Of a stretch of DNA of 64,000 nucleotides, positions 25,774-34,332 are shown in pieces; the stretch's first letter is position 1; each line of letters opens with the position of its first letter. A program made the translations under genes and the position numbers. Below the pieces are notes generated by a model. That model was given only the letters and a program-made list of their open reading frames with translations. It was not told where the DNA came from and did not search any database. The stretch is from the NCBI RefSeq assembly GCF_001679725.1, contig NZ_CP016282.1:2232001-2296000 (forward strand). The letters are read 5' to 3'. The DNA comes from Cryobacterium arcticum (GTDB lineage Bacteria; Actinomycetota; Actinomycetes; Actinomycetales; Microbacteriaceae).

Positions 25774-27456
25774 CTAGTCGCGCGTCAGCTTGCGGTACGC
25801 GGACCGGTGCGGCTTGGCCGCGTCCGGGCCGAGCCGCTCGATCTTGTTCTGCTCGTACGACTCGAAGTTGCCCTCGAACCAGTACCAGTTACCCGGGTCC
25901 TCCGCGGTGCCCTCATACGAGAGGATGTGCGTGGCGATGCGGTCGAGGAACCACCGGTCGTGGGTGATGACCACGGCACAACCGGGGAACTCCAGAAGCG
26001 CGTTCTCGAGTGAGCCGAGCGTTTCGACGTCCAGGTCGTTAGTCGGTTCGTCGAGCAGCAGCAGGTTGCCGCCCTGCTTGAGCGTGAGCGCCAGGTTCAG
26101 GCGGTTGCGCTCACCACCGGAGAGCACACCGGCCTTCTTCTGCTGGTCGGGGCCCTTGAATCCGAAGGTCGACACGTAGGCGCGGGACGGCACTTCGGTC
26201 TTGCCGACCTGGATGTAGTCCTGGCCGTCGGAGACGACCTCCCAGAGCGACTTGTTCGGGTCGATGCCACCGCGGCTCTGGTCGACGTAGGAGATGTCGA
26301 CGGTGTCGCCGATCTTGAGCTCCCCGGCATCCAGCGGCTCGAGGCCCACGATCGTCTTGAACAGGGTCGTCTTACCGACACCGTTCGGGCCGATCACGCC
26401 GACGATGCCGTTGCGCGGCAGGGTGAACGAGAGGTCCTCGACCAGCACGCGGTCGCCGAAGCCCTTCTTGAGCTTCTTGGCATCGATGACCTGGGCGCCC
26501 AGGCGCGGGCCCACGGGGATCTGGATGTCTTCGAAGTCGAGCTTGCGTCCGCGCTCGGCCTCGTTGACCATTTCCTCGTACCGGGCCAGACGCGCCTTCG
26601 ACTTGGCCTGGCGTCCCTTGGCGTTGGAGCGCACCCATTCGAGTTCCTCGGCGAGGCGCTTGGACAGCTTGGCGTCCTTCTTGCCCTGCACCTGCAGGCG
26701 CTCCTGCTTCTTCTCGAGGTAGGTCGAGTAGTTGCCCTCGTACGGGTACAGGTGTCCGCGGTCGATCTCGGCGATCCACTCGGCCACGTGGTCGAGGAAG
26801 TACCGGTCGTGGGTGACGGCTAGCACGGCGCCGGGGTACTTGGCGAGGTGCTGCTCGAGCCAGAGCACGCTCTCGGCGTCGAGGTGGTTAGTCGGTTCGT
26901 CCAGGAGCAGCAGGTCGGGCTTCTGCAGCAGCAGCTTGCAGAGCGCCACACGACGCTTTTCACCACCGGAGAGGTCGGCCACCGAGTAGTCGCCCGGCGG
27001 GGTGCGCAGCGCGTCCATCGCCTGGTCGAGCTGGGAGTCGAGGTCCCACGCGTCGGCGGCGTCGATCTCTTCCTGCAGAGTGCCCATCTCTTCGAGGAGC
27101 GTGTCAAAGTCCGCGTCGGGTTCGGCCAGGGCGGCGCTGATCTCGTTGAACCTGTCGACCTTCGCCTTGATCGGGCCCACGCCCTCCTGCACGTTCTCCA
27201 GAACCGTCTTGCTCTCATCGAGCTCCGGTTCCTGCATCAGGATGCCGACGGAGTAGCCGGGCGAGAGCCGGGCCTCACCGTTGCTGGGGGTGTCGAGCCC
27301 GGCCATGATCTTCAGGATCGTGGACTTACCGGCACCGTTGGGGCCCACCACGCCGATCTTGGCTCCGGGGAAGAACGACATTGTGACGTCGTCGAGAATG
27401 AGCTTGTCTCCAATGGCTTTGCGCGCGCGCACCATCGAGTAAATGAATTCAGCCAT
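25774..27456 (-). CDS. ettA: Energy-dependent translational throttle protein EttA (ABC-F ATPase)
   Basis: A 560-residue cytosolic ABC-F protein that binds the ribosomal E site and couples translation to ATP level. Two ABC domains carry Walker A GPNGAGKST and GPNGVGKTT, signatures LSGGEKRRV and LSGGERNRL, and Walker B LLLDEPTNHLD and LLLDEPTNDLD, with no membrane helices. The linker between them has the arm and PtIM coiled region (KKQERLQVQGKKDAKLSKRLAEEL). MAEFIYSMVRARKA is the family start; the frame upstream is unsupported. TAGACT lies 10 nt before the ATG. Confidence 0.95.
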   Translation of the reverse strand: MAEFIYSMVRARKAIGDKLILDDVTMSFFPGAKIGVVGPNGAGKSTILKIMAGLDTPSNGEARLSPGYSVGILMQEPELDESKTVLENVQEGVGPIKAKVDRFNEISAALAEPDADFDTLLEEMGTLQEEIDAADAWDLDSQLDQAMDALRTPPGDYSVADLSGGEKRRVALCKLLLQKPDLLLLDEPTNHLDAESVLWLEQHLAKYPGAVLAVTHDRYFLDHVAEWIAEIDRGHLYPYEGNYSTYLEKKQERLQVQGKKDAKLSKRLAEELEWVRSNAKGRQAKSKARLARYEEMVNEAERGRKLDFEDIQIPVGPRLGAQVIDAKKLKKGFGDRVLVEDLSFTLPRNGIVGVIGPNGVGKTTLFKTIVGLEPLDAGELKIGDTVDISYVDQSRGGIDPNKSLWEVVSDGQDYIQVGKTEVPSRAYVSTFGFKGPDQQKKAGVLSGGERNRLNLALTLKQGGNLLLLDEPTNDLDVETLGSLENALLEFPGCAVVITHDRWFLDRIATHILSYEGTAEDPGNWYWFEGNFESYEQNKIERLGPDAAKPHRSAYRKLTRD

Positions 27457-27461
27457 AGTGT

Positions 27462-28055
27462 TTACCAGTCTATTTGGCGCGTGGCTCCGACGAGACACGT
27501 TCCGGTTGCGAGCGTCGGCGCCACGATGCTGTGGTAACCGCCTGAGGATGGGCCGTTCTGCCCGACGATGCACGCGTCGGTGATCCGCACGGAGAACTGG
27601 ATGGAGTCGACCGGCACGCCCTTGGTGGTGGTGTCGCTGGTCACTTCCATGGCCGACTTGTCGAATCCGGCGGCCACCAGAGCGTCGATGTAGCTGCGCC
27701 CGACGGGGTTCGGTTCCGTCGCGAGCATGGCGGCGATGACCGAGTCGAAGTAGCCGAGGTTGTCGGCGGCGGTTCCGTCGGCGACGAGGGCCGGGGCGGC
27801 ATCCTCGGGTGCAGCCGGTGCCGCCGACGTGTCCGGGGTCTCGACCGCCGTCTGGGTGGGAGTGCCGGCGGGATCGCCCGGTGCGGCGGAGCAGCCGGCC
27901 AGGGCCAACCCGATCAGGCCCACCCCGGCCAGGCGCAATCCGGTCAGGCGTGATCCGGCCAGGCGCGATCCGGCCAGGCGCGATCCCAGGACGTTCGTCG
28001 CCCCGATCACGCTCAGTGGTCGGGTTCCGGTATGTGCGTCGAGAATGCGGGCCAC
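27462..28055 (-). CDS. Putative lipoprotein, DUF6993-like
   Basis: A 197-residue exported protein. A long N-terminus leads to the hydrophobic VGLIGLALAGC lipobox, then an Ala/Pro/Thr-rich linker, then a compact C-terminal domain with two Cys (ITDACIVGQ and LATGTCLVG). The domain resembles what is called DUF6993 in Microbacteriaceae; function unknown. The GTG at 28055 has GGAGGA 6 nt upstream, which fixes the start. The segment before the lipobox is built from SRLAG pentapeptides coded by 15-bp repeats. It ends 5 nt before ettA begins. Confidence 0.78.
   Translation of the reverse strand: MARILDAHTGTRPLSVIGATNVLGSRLAGSRLAGSRLTGLRLAGVGLIGLALAGCSAAPGDPAGTPTQTAVETPDTSAAPAAPEDAAPALVADGTAADNLGYFDSVIAAMLATEPNPVGRSYIDALVAAGFDKSAMEVTSDTTTKGVPVDSIQFSVRITDACIVGQNGPSSGGYHSIVAPTLATGTCLVGATRQIDW
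27925..27984 (-). repeat. In-frame 15-bp repeats in the lipoprotein signal region
   Basis: Four units of CCGGCCAGGCGCGAT with few changes run from 27925 to 27984 and encode SRLAG-type pentapeptides just before the lipobox. Confidence 0.9.
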
Positions 28056-28101
28056 GCGTCGTCCTCCCCCAGGGCCGCGCCCTGCGACCAAGGCTACGAG
28101 T

Positions 28102-28629
28102 CTATGCGGGCCGTGTTTCCATATCGGTCGACGGCCATGCCGCAGCGGGCTGGCCGGCACTCGGCTGGGCTGCACCGTACGGGTCACCGTCGTGCCGGTC
28201 AGCGCCCGGCTGGTCGCCGCTGGGCTGCTCGGCACCGGGCTGCTCGGCACCGGGTTGCTCGGCCGAAGCGGGCGGAGCACTTCTCACCAGGCTGGTCGTT
28301 CCCCAGCTGAGATTGTGACCGACGGCATCGGCCTCCACCTCGACGGAGGTTCCCGAGCGGTCCTGGTTCTCCCAGTCCCGGATGCGCAGACGCCCCGTCA
28401 CCAGGACATGCTCGCCCTTCCGCACAGACTGTTCCACATTCTGCGCAAGCTGCCGGAAGCTCGACACCGTGTACCAATTGGTGTCGGCGTCGACCCAGGA
28501 GTTCTTCGACCGGTCGAACCGGCGCTGCCGGCACGCCAACCGGAACGAGGTGATGGCCAGACCGGAACTGGTGACGAGATGGCGCGGGGTGGTTGCCACG
28601 ATTCCGGTCAGGGCGATGGTGTCGGTCAC
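28102..28629 (-). CDS. ssb: Single-stranded DNA-binding protein (SSB paralogue)
   Basis: A 175-residue SSB. The OB fold covers residues 1-115: TDTIALTGIVATTPRHL, FRLACRQRRFDRSKNSW, DTNWYTVSSFRQLAQNVEQSVRKGEHVLVTGRLRIRDW. The rest is a Gln/Pro/Gly tail with AEQPG repeats; the acidic DDDIPF-like tip that recruits partner proteins is missing, so this is likely an accessory copy rather than the main replication SSB. GTG at 28629 with GGAG 7 nt upstream; the longer open frame is unsupported. It leads a leftward group with the lipoprotein. Confidence 0.88.
   Translation of the reverse strand: MTDTIALTGIVATTPRHLVTSSGLAITSFRLACRQRRFDRSKNSWVDADTNWYTVSSFRQLAQNVEQSVRKGEHVLVTGRLRIRDWENQDRSGTSVEVEADAVGHNLSWGTTSLVRSAPPASAEQPGAEQPGAEQPSGDQPGADRHDGDPYGAAQPSAGQPAAAWPSTDMETRPA
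28222..28266 (-). repeat. In-frame 15-bp repeats in the ssb tail
   Basis: GGGCTGCTCGGCACC occurs at 28222 and 28237 with a variant third copy at 28252; it encodes GAEQP-type pentapeptides. Confidence 0.88.
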
Positions 28630-28813
28630 TTCTCTCTCCAGTTGGCACGAGGCGGTTGGCTGGCGGGCGCGGCCCCGGGTCAGTCCTCGTGCCGGGTTCG
28701 TGGCCCGGGACCGCGCTCCGTCCACTCTCTGCCAGGAGCCCACGCCCGACGCCATCGCATCCGCAGGTGTGGTCACGAGCACTGACTGTTCCGCTGTGGA
28801 GGAGGGGCGGTTC

Positions 28814-28819
28814 TAGAGT
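28814..28819 (+). promoter_or_regulatory. -10 box of leaderless aldo-keto reductase transcript
   Basis: TAGAGT, 6 nt before the ATG at 28826. Confidence 0.58.
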
Positions 28820-28825
28820 GACTTC

Positions 28826-29833
28826 ATGACCTTCGCTGCTGCAGAGAACCGCTATTCCGAGATGCCGTACCGCCGAACCGGGAAGAGCGGCCTGAAGCTC
28901 CCCGCGCTTTCCCTGGGGCTTTGGCACAACTTCGGCCACGAACGCCCCCTGGACACCCAGCGCGGCATCCTGCGCCGGGCGTTCGACCTTGGCGTGACCC
29001 ACTTCGACCTGGCCAACAACTACGGCCCGCCTCCCGGCTCGGCCGAGACCAACTTCGGTCGCATCTTCGCGGAGGACTTCCGCCCGTACCGCGACGAGAT
29101 GATCATCTCCAGCAAGGCCGGCTACGACATGTGGGCGGGCCCCTACGGCGATTTCGGCTCCCGCAAGTACCTGCTCTCCTCCCTCGACGCGAGCCTCGGC
29201 CGCCTCGGCCTGGACTATGTCGACATCTTCTACTCGCACCGGCCTGACCCCGAAACCCCCATCGAGGAGACCATGGGCGCCCTGGCCACGGCAGTGCAGT
29301 CCGGCAAGGCGCTCTACGCCGGCATCTCCAACTACAGCCCGGAGCAGACCGTCGCCGCATACGCCGCCCTGGCCGAGCACAAGATCCCGCTGCTGATCCA
29401 CCAGCCGCGCTACTCCATGTTCGACCGACACATCGAAGAGGGCCTGTTCCCGGTGCTCGACCGGCTCGGCATGGGCAGCATCGTCTTCTCCCCCCTCGCC
29501 CAGGGCCTGCTCACCGACCGTTACCTCGGCGGCACCGTTCCGGCCGACTCCCGGGTGGCCACCAGCCGGTTCCTCAACGAGAACTCGCTCAGCGAGACCT
29601 ATCTCGAGCGCGCCCGCGCCCTGAACACCATCGCGGCGGACCGCGGCCAGACCCTCGCCCAGCTCGCAGTGACCTGGATCCTGCGCCAGCCGCAGGTGAC
29701 CAGTGTGCTCGTGGGCGCCAGCAGCATCGGCCAGCTCGAGCAGACCGTCGCCGCCCTGGAGGCACCGGCTCTCGACGCCGACGAGATCGCCAGCATCGAA
29801 CCGTACGCCGTGCACGGCACCGGCATGAACTAG
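28826..29833 (+). CDS. Aldo/keto reductase (YghZ-like)
   Basis: A 335-residue NADPH-dependent TIM-barrel reductase. It shows the catalytic Asp in THFDLANNYGPPPGSAE with Tyr, Lys in MIISSKAGYDMW, and His in DIFYSHRPDPETPIEE; the C-terminal VLVGASSIGQLEQTV binds NADP. The RRTGKSGLKLPALSLGLWHNFG start and GPPPGSAETNFGRIF loop match the YghZ branch, known as L-glyceraldehyde-3-phosphate reductase and related to potassium-channel beta subunits. Probably leaderless. It diverges from ssb. Confidence 0.93.
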   Translation: MTFAAAENRYSEMPYRRTGKSGLKLPALSLGLWHNFGHERPLDTQRGILRRAFDLGVTHFDLANNYGPPPGSAETNFGRIFAEDFRPYRDEMIISSKAGYDMWAGPYGDFGSRKYLLSSLDASLGRLGLDYVDIFYSHRPDPETPIEETMGALATAVQSGKALYAGISNYSPEQTVAAYAALAEHKIPLLIHQPRYSMFDRHIEEGLFPVLDRLGMGSIVFSPLAQGLLTDRYLGGTVPADSRVATSRFLNENSLSETYLERARALNTIAADRGQTLAQLAVTWILRQPQVTSVLVGASSIGQLEQTVAALEAPALDADEIASIEPYAVHGTGMN

Positions 29834-29931
29834 TACGAGGCGGCGGCTGCCGGCATCCGGGTGGATGTCGGTGGTCGCCTCTACCGTGAGGGCATCCGCA
29901 ATTCAGACCCGCCGTCGCAGTGGAGATCCCG

Positions 29932-30189
29932 ATGATCACGTTGTCAGCAGACACCCGCCCGAACAGTGCCCGTCCCACTCCCACGCGCCGCCACGGGCCA
30001 AGCCTCGTGTCCGTTCGCGACGGACTATGGCGTGTGGTCGACAGATCGGGGGCCGTGCTCGGCCACATCGAACGAGAGGGTCACGGCGACACCGAACGCT
30101 ACCTGGCCCGCCGGCTGCTCGGCGCGTCGCGGCGCATCGAGTTGGGAGCGTTCTGGCGGATCGACGACGCCGCGGACTGCTTCCGCTGA
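29932..30189 (+). CDS. Small hypothetical protein (85 aa)
   Basis: MITLSADTRPNSARPTP is a disordered start, followed by a compact segment GLWRVVDRSGAVLGHIERE...RYLARRLLGASRRIELGAFWRIDDAADCFR rich in basic and aromatic residues. I do not recognise a family; the segment reads like a small beta-alpha domain. The ATG at 29932 with GGAG 6 nt upstream is preferred to the GTG at 29920, which would remove the ribosome site. It lies alone between two leaderless genes. Confidence 0.6.
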   Translation: MITLSADTRPNSARPTPTRRHGPSLVSVRDGLWRVVDRSGAVLGHIEREGHGDTERYLARRLLGASRRIELGAFWRIDDAADCFR

Positions 30190-30234
30190 GCGAGTGCCTC
30201 TGCGCCTGACTGGCCGGGCCGGGCCGGCCACCGG

Positions 30235-30240
30235 TACGCT
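30235..30240 (+). promoter_or_regulatory. -10 box of leaderless EI24-domain gene
   Basis: TACGCT, 6 nt before the ATG at 30247. Confidence 0.55.
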
Positions 30241-30246
30241 GACACG

Positions 30247-31134
30247 ATGCCGCCCGAGTCGACGCCCGAGCCCGCCGCCAGACCCCCGGCAGGCGGGCCC
30301 GACGGCACGCCTCCCGCCGGGCCCCTGCCCGGCTCCCCCGCCACACCGGCTGCGCCGCCCGCACGCACCCGACGCGGTCTGCTCGGCGATCTCCTGACCG
30401 GCGCGGGGTTCCTGGGCCGCGGGTTCGGCCTGTGGATCACGTCGCCGCGGCTGATGCTGCTCGGCGCGTTGCCGGCGTTCCTCGTCGGCATCGTCTACCT
30501 GGCCGGGATCGTCGTGCTGCTGGTCAACCTCGACACCGTCGTGATCTGGGCCACACCCTTCGCCGACCGCTGGGCCGAACCCCTCATCCTCACCACCCGG
30601 GTGGCAGCCGCTCTGGTCTTCGTGGTCGTGGCCGCCCTCGTGGCCGTCTACACGTTCACGGCGGTGACGCTGGTGGTGGGCGACCCCTTCTACGAGCGCA
30701 TCTGGACCGAGGTGGAGTCCAGGCTGGGCAACCCGCCGGCCGCCGTCCAACGCGGCTTCTGGCGCTCGTTGGGGCGTGCCGTCGGCGACGCCCTGCGGCT
30801 GCTCCTGCCTGCCGTCGGCGTGGGTCTGCTGCTGCTCGCCGGCGGTTTCGTGCCGCTCGTGGGACCGGTGGTCGTGGCCGTACTCGGCGCCGTGCTCGGT
30901 GGCTGGCTGCTGAGCGTCGAGCTCACCGGTCTGGCCTTCGACGCCCGCGGGTACACCCTCAGGGACCGGCGGCGAGCACTCCGTTCCCGCCGGCCGGTCG
31001 CCATCGGCTTCGGGGCGGCCACGTACCTGCTCTTCCTCATCCCGTTCGTCGCCGTGGTGGCGATGCCCGCGGCCGTGGCCGGCGCCGCGATGCTCAGCCG
31101 TGACACCCTCGGCATCGCGCCGGCCCGGCAGTAG
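30247..31134 (+). CDS. EI24/CysZ-like multi-pass membrane protein
   Basis: A 295-residue integral membrane protein. After about 45 Pro/Gly-rich residues it has the start GAGFLGRGFGLWITSPRLMLLGALPAFLVG, then helices at roughly 80-100, 115-140, 200-235 and 260-290. The layout fits the EI24 domain family that includes the sulfate permease CysZ; transport substrate is unknown and no cysteine genes lie beside it. Probably leaderless. The membrane protein at 31210 follows. Confidence 0.82.
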   Translation: MPPESTPEPAARPPAGGPDGTPPAGPLPGSPATPAAPPARTRRGLLGDLLTGAGFLGRGFGLWITSPRLMLLGALPAFLVGIVYLAGIVVLLVNLDTVVIWATPFADRWAEPLILTTRVAAALVFVVVAALVAVYTFTAVTLVVGDPFYERIWTEVESRLGNPPAAVQRGFWRSLGRAVGDALRLLLPAVGVGLLLLAGGFVPLVGPVVVAVLGAVLGGWLLSVELTGLAFDARGYTLRDRRRALRSRRPVAIGFGAATYLLFLIPFVAVVAMPAAVAGAAMLSRDTLGIAPARQ

Positions 31135-31196
31135 CCAAATGGGTGGCGAGTTCTGCCACGCCGTGGGTGCTCCCGGCCCGCACCGGTTCTGGCCGG

Positions 31197-31202
31197 TACG
31201 CT
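31197..31202 (+). promoter_or_regulatory. -10 box of leaderless 244-residue membrane protein gene
   Basis: TACGCT, 7 nt before the ATG at 31210. Confidence 0.55.
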
Positions 31203-31209
31203 TCCGCAC

Positions 31210-31944
31210 ATGCAGTGGTGGAATGATTTCGTAACCTGGCTCTCAGCGACCAGGAACCAGCCCGTGATTTTCAGCGCCGTCGTGCTGATCGTCGCCATTA
31301 TCGTGGCCAGCCTCCTGGCGGCCTGGATCGCCCGTGGCGCGATCAAGCGCCTGATCGCCCAGCACGACCGTGCGCTCAAGGCCTCGGCCATCGGCACCAT
31401 CGTGGATGCCGCGACCGAGGCGTCGGTTTGGAACTCGTTGACTCCGCAGGAGCAGGTGTTGAACGACCGCGCCGTCGGCCTGGCCGACATCCAGGTGCGG
31501 TTGCTGCCCATCAAGGGCGCCAACATCGCGGCCGATTGGGCCGCCCACCAGCTCGCCGAGCTCAAGCGCAGCTCGGCCACGTTCGGCTACCAGCTCGAGC
31601 CGGCTCTCGTGGAGTTCCGCGACCGCCTGATCGACTGGCAGAACAAGCCGTCTCGCGCCCGCAAGATCTTCCAGGGCGACCTGGACCGGTGGAAGACGCA
31701 GAACACGACCACGGAGAAGAACCTCCTGGCCGAGCAGGACGCCTGGGTGGCCCAGCAGCACCACGACCAGCACGCCGCCCCGGCCACGCCGTCGACCTCC
31801 AGCCCGCAGCCCCTCGGGTATGTTCCCGCGTCGACTTCCGCACCGGCCGCGGGTGCGACGGCGTACCCGTCCACGGAGACGCAGCGTCTGTTGGACGACG
31901 TGCAGGCCCTCGAGGTACGTCCGGCTCCGCTGCCCAACCCGTAA
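31210..31944 (+). CDS. Single-pass membrane protein of unknown function
   Basis: A 244-residue protein with one strong N-terminal helix (VIFSAVVLIVAIIVASLLAAWIA, about residues 19-41) followed by a basic RGAIKRLIAQHDRAL stretch, so the C-terminal part should be cytoplasmic. Residues 60-175 look helical, and the last 70 are Pro/Ser/Ala-rich. No family recognised. A strong terminator hairpin follows the stop. Confidence 0.75.
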   Translation: MQWWNDFVTWLSATRNQPVIFSAVVLIVAIIVASLLAAWIARGAIKRLIAQHDRALKASAIGTIVDAATEASVWNSLTPQEQVLNDRAVGLADIQVRLLPIKGANIAADWAAHQLAELKRSSATFGYQLEPALVEFRDRLIDWQNKPSRARKIFQGDLDRWKTQNTTTEKNLLAEQDAWVAQQHHDQHAAPATPSTSSPQPLGYVPASTSAPAAGATAYPSTETQRLLDDVQALEVRPAPLPNP

Positions 31945-31953
31945 CCACCACGC

Positions 31954-31991
31954 AGAAAGGCCGGTCCGCTCTCGAGCGGCCCGGCCTTTCT
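31954..31991. terminator. Bidirectional intrinsic terminator between convergent genes
   Basis: AGAAAGGCCGG (31954-31964) pairs with CCGGCCTTTCT (31981-31991); the centre also pairs partly (CCGCTC/GAGCGG). T- and A-rich flanks on both sides suit termination of the rightward membrane-protein gene and the leftward nadE. Confidence 0.85.
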
Positions 31992-32015
31992 GCTGTCACG
32001 GCAACTTCTGTTCCG

Positions 32016-32837
32016 CTACTTCCACCAGTCGTCGAAGAGGGATGCCGGAACCTGGCGCTTGTGCTCGGTGCTGAGATACCGCCGCTCGATGGCTTCGGCC
32101 ACATCAGCGTCGACGTCCTTGCCCTCGAGGAAGTCGTCGATGTGCTCGTACTGCATGCCGAGGTTGGCCTCGTCGGTCTGGCCGGGGTTGTCGTCGAGCA
32201 GGTCGGCCGTTGGCGCCTTGAGGTACAGGTGTTCGGGCGCGCCGAGCTCCATCAGCAGGGCCCGGCCCTGGCGCTTGGTGAGGCCGGTCAGCGGCAGCAG
32301 ATCAGCGCCACCGTCACCGTACTTGGTGAAGAACCCGGTGACGGCCTCAGCGGCATGGTCGGTTCCGACCACAAGCAACCCGTTGGCTCCGGCGATGGCG
32401 TACTGCGCGATCATCCGCGAACGGGCCTTCACGTTGCCCTTGTCGAAGTCGGGCATGGGCGCGCCGGTGCTGTCGGCGAACTCGGCCTCGAAGCCATCGA
32501 CGGCGCGCTGGATGTTGAAGGTGAGGTTCGACTCCGCGCCGATGAACTCCAGGGCGAGCTGGGCATCGTCCTCGTCGCGCTGCACCGCATACGGCAGCCG
32601 CACGGGCACGAACCGCGGGGTGTGCCCCTCCACGGTGAGCTCCTCGACGGCGAGTTGGCAGAGCCGTCCGGCCAGAGACGAGTCCTGGCCGCCGCTGATG
32701 CCCAGGATCAGACCCTTCGCGCCGCTGGCCAACAGGTAATCCTTGAGGAAGTCCACACGGCGACGGATCTCGGCAGCCGGGTCGATAGTCGGGGTGACGT
32801 GCAGTTCCGCGATGATTCGCGCCTGTTGTTCTCGCAT
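32016..32837 (-). CDS. nadE: NAD+ synthetase, ammonia-dependent
   Basis: A 273-residue enzyme that amidates nicotinate adenine dinucleotide to NAD+ using ATP and ammonia. The PP-loop SGGQDS is at 48-53 in [65 protein letters not shown] is typical, and [15 protein letters not shown] and [10 protein letters not shown] complete the active site. There is no glutaminase domain. TAGATT lies 6 nt before the ATG, so it is probably leaderless. Confidence 0.96.
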   Translation of the reverse strand: MREQQARIIAELHVTPTIDPAAEIRRRVDFLKDYLLASGAKGLILGISGGQDSSLAGRLCQLAVEELTVEGHTPRFVPVRLPYAVQRDEDDAQLALEFIGAESNLTFNIQRAVDGFEAEFADSTGAPMPDFDKGNVKARSRMIAQYAIAGANGLLVVGTDHAAEAVTGFFTKYGDGGADLLPLTGLTKRQGRALLMELGAPEHLYLKAPTADLLDDNPGQTDEANLGMQYEHIDDFLEGKDVDADVAEAIERRYLSTEHKRQVPASLFDDWWK

Positions 32838-32843
32838 GCCACG

Positions 32844-32849
32844 AATCTA
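32844..32849 (-). promoter_or_regulatory. -10 box of leaderless nadE transcript
   Basis: TAGATT on the minus strand, 6 nt before the ATG at 32837. Confidence 0.58.
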
Positions 32850-32942
32850 TCAAGTCAAGCCGCGAGGGCTGCCATATCCAGGCTGTGAGCCTCGCGGGCG
32901 AGTGCCGCATTGCACGTCCGTGCACCGCTACCGCAGAAGAAA

Positions 32943-32973
32943 ACAACCCCGCCGGACCAGCCGGCGGGGTTGT
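32943..32973 (-). terminator. Intrinsic terminator of tRNA-Arg
   Basis: A perfect 13-bp stem ACAACCCCGCCGG/CCGGCGGGGTTGT with a 5-nt loop lies 5 nt after the tRNA on the minus strand and is followed by TTTTCTTC, a good U-tract. Confidence 0.9.
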
Positions 32974-32977
32974 GCTG

Positions 32978-33050
32978 TGCCCCCGGCAGGATTCGAACCT
33001 GCGACAAAGAGATTAGAAGGCTCCTGCTCTATCCCCTGAGCTACGGGGGC
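32978..33050 (-). tRNA. tRNA-Arg (anticodon TCT)
   Basis: Acceptor GCCCCCG/CGGGGGC, D-arm GCTCAGGGGATAGAGC, anticodon loop CTTCTAA (anticodon TCT) and T-arm GCAGGTTCGAATCCTGC give a complete cloverleaf with discriminator A; CCA is not encoded. Confidence 0.96.
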
Positions 33051-33114
33051 GCATAGCGCTTCAACGATACCGCAGTCGCGCCCGCGACCTCGCCCGCGGC
33101 GCGAACAGTGCGGT

Positions 33115-33375
33115 CTAGAGGGCTTTCGCGGTCGCGACCAGGACCTGCGCGAGCGTGGGCACACCCGACGCGCGGAACACCTCGTCACCGGCCGCGTTCC
33201 GCACGACGATCGTAGGGGTGTTGCGGATGCCGGCCGCTTCGGCCTCGGCGTTGTCCCTGGCCACGTCCAGCTCCCGCACGCTCGCGGCGGGGACGAGTCG
33301 TTCGACCTCGGCGAGAATCGCGCGGGTCTGCAGGCACGGCTCGCAGAACGCCGAGGAGAAGAAGATCAGTTCCAT
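33115..33375 (-). CDS. Thioredoxin-fold protein with CEPC active site
   Basis: An 86-residue protein with the start MELIFFSSAFCEPCLQTR. The C-x-x-C pair at residues 11-14 and the cis-Pro in NTPTIVV mark a small thioredoxin/glutaredoxin-like thiol-disulfide protein; the CEPC dipeptide is unusual. It probably acts in the cytosol. AGGAG precedes the ATG. The SCO4848-type gene lies 9 nt upstream in the same operon. Confidence 0.85.
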   Translation of the reverse strand: MELIFFSSAFCEPCLQTRAILAEVERLVPAASVRELDVARDNAEAEAAGIRNTPTIVVRNAAGDEVFRASGVPTLAQVLVATAKAL

Positions 33376-33384
33376 GTGCGGCTC

Positions 33385-33603
33385 CTAACCGTTGACCAGC
33401 GCGATGACGGCCACGACGGCCGACACGGCGGCGAGAAACAGGGAGACACCCACCAGCACGGCATGAACGATGAGGAAGCGCGTCGGCTTGCCCGACGCAT
33501 CCCGGGCGCGGTCGTCCTGGCTGACCCGCTTGTAGAATCGCGGCCAGACCACCACGTTCCACACGGCGTTGATGAGCAGCAGGACGGCGAGTGTTGTAAG
33601 CAT
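33385..33603 (-). CDS. SCO4848-type small membrane protein
   Basis: A 72-residue protein with two helices, LAVLLLINAVWNVVVWPRF and FLIVHAVLVGVSLFLAAVSAVVAVIAL, joined by a charged loop. The pattern fits the small actinobacterial membrane protein family named after SCO4848; function unknown. The ATG at 33603 lies 7 nt behind a TAGACT box; a much longer frame upstream is only antisense to orn. Confidence 0.75.
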   Translation of the reverse strand: MLTTLAVLLLINAVWNVVVWPRFYKRVSQDDRARDASGKPTRFLIVHAVLVGVSLFLAAVSAVVAVIALVNG

Positions 33604-33610
33604 CGGGGCA

Positions 33611-33616
33611 AGTCTA
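33611..33616 (-). promoter_or_regulatory. -10 box of leaderless SCO4848-type gene
   Basis: TAGACT on the minus strand, 7 nt before the ATG at 33603; it mirrors the orn box at 33655 on the other strand. Confidence 0.6.
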
Positions 33617-33654
33617 CGAGCCAACCGGCCCGATGAGCTGTCGGGGCCCACCGC

Positions 33655-33660
33655 TAGACT
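33655..33660 (+). promoter_or_regulatory. -10 box of leaderless orn transcript
   Basis: TAGACT, 6 nt before the ATG at 33667. Confidence 0.62.
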
Positions 33661-33666
33661 CGCCCC

Positions 33667-34287
33667 ATGACAAACAGCAGTGACCGGTTGGTGTGGATCG
33701 ACTGTGAAATGACCGGGCTCGACATCAATACCGACGAACTCGTGGAGATTGCGGTGGTCGTCACCGACTTCGACCTCAACATCCTCGACCCCGGGCTCGA
33801 CATCGTGATCAAGCCGGATGCCTCCGCCCTGGAGAACATGGGCGACTTCGTGCGCAACATGCACACCTCCTCCGGGCTCATCGAGGAGATCCCGAACGGC
33901 GTCAGCGTGGCCGAGGCCGAGTATCAGGTGCTCGAATACGTGCTGCGTTTTGTGCCAGAGGACCAGCGCGCTCCCCTCGCGGGCAACTCCATCGGCACCG
34001 ACCGTGCCTTCCTGGCGCGGTACATGCCGCGCCTGGACAAGCAGCTGCACTACCGCAACGTGGATGTCTCCTCCATCAAGGAACTCGCCCACCGTTGGTT
34101 CCCGCGCGCGTACTTCAACGCTCCCGCCAAGGACGGCGGCCACCGGGCCCTCGCGGACATCCTCGAGTCGATTCGCGAGCTGGCGTACTACCGCCAGAGC
34201 GTCTTCGTGGCCGACCCCGGACCCACGAGTGCCGAAGCAAAATCGCACGCAGCGGCCGTTGTGAACATCTTCGCCCAAAACGTGTAA
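33667..34287 (+). CDS. orn: Oligoribonuclease
   Basis: A 206-residue DEDDh 3'-5' exoribonuclease that finishes RNA turnover by degrading di- to short oligonucleotides, including the linear product of c-di-GMP. Exo I is [12 protein letters not shown] (Asp12, Glu14), Exo II includes [20 protein letters not shown], and Exo III is [20 protein letters not shown]. Length and motif order are canonical. Leaderless start. tRNA-His follows closely. Confidence 0.97.
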   Translation: MTNSSDRLVWIDCEMTGLDINTDELVEIAVVVTDFDLNILDPGLDIVIKPDASALENMGDFVRNMHTSSGLIEEIPNGVSVAEAEYQVLEYVLRFVPEDQRAPLAGNSIGTDRAFLARYMPRLDKQLHYRNVDVSSIKELAHRWFPRAYFNAPAKDGGHRALADILESIRELAYYRQSVFVADPGPTSAEAKSHAAAVVNIFAQNV

Positions 34288-34332
34288 TAGAATTCTTGAG
34301 TTGCCTTCGCTGACAGAGGGAAGCAGCACATG

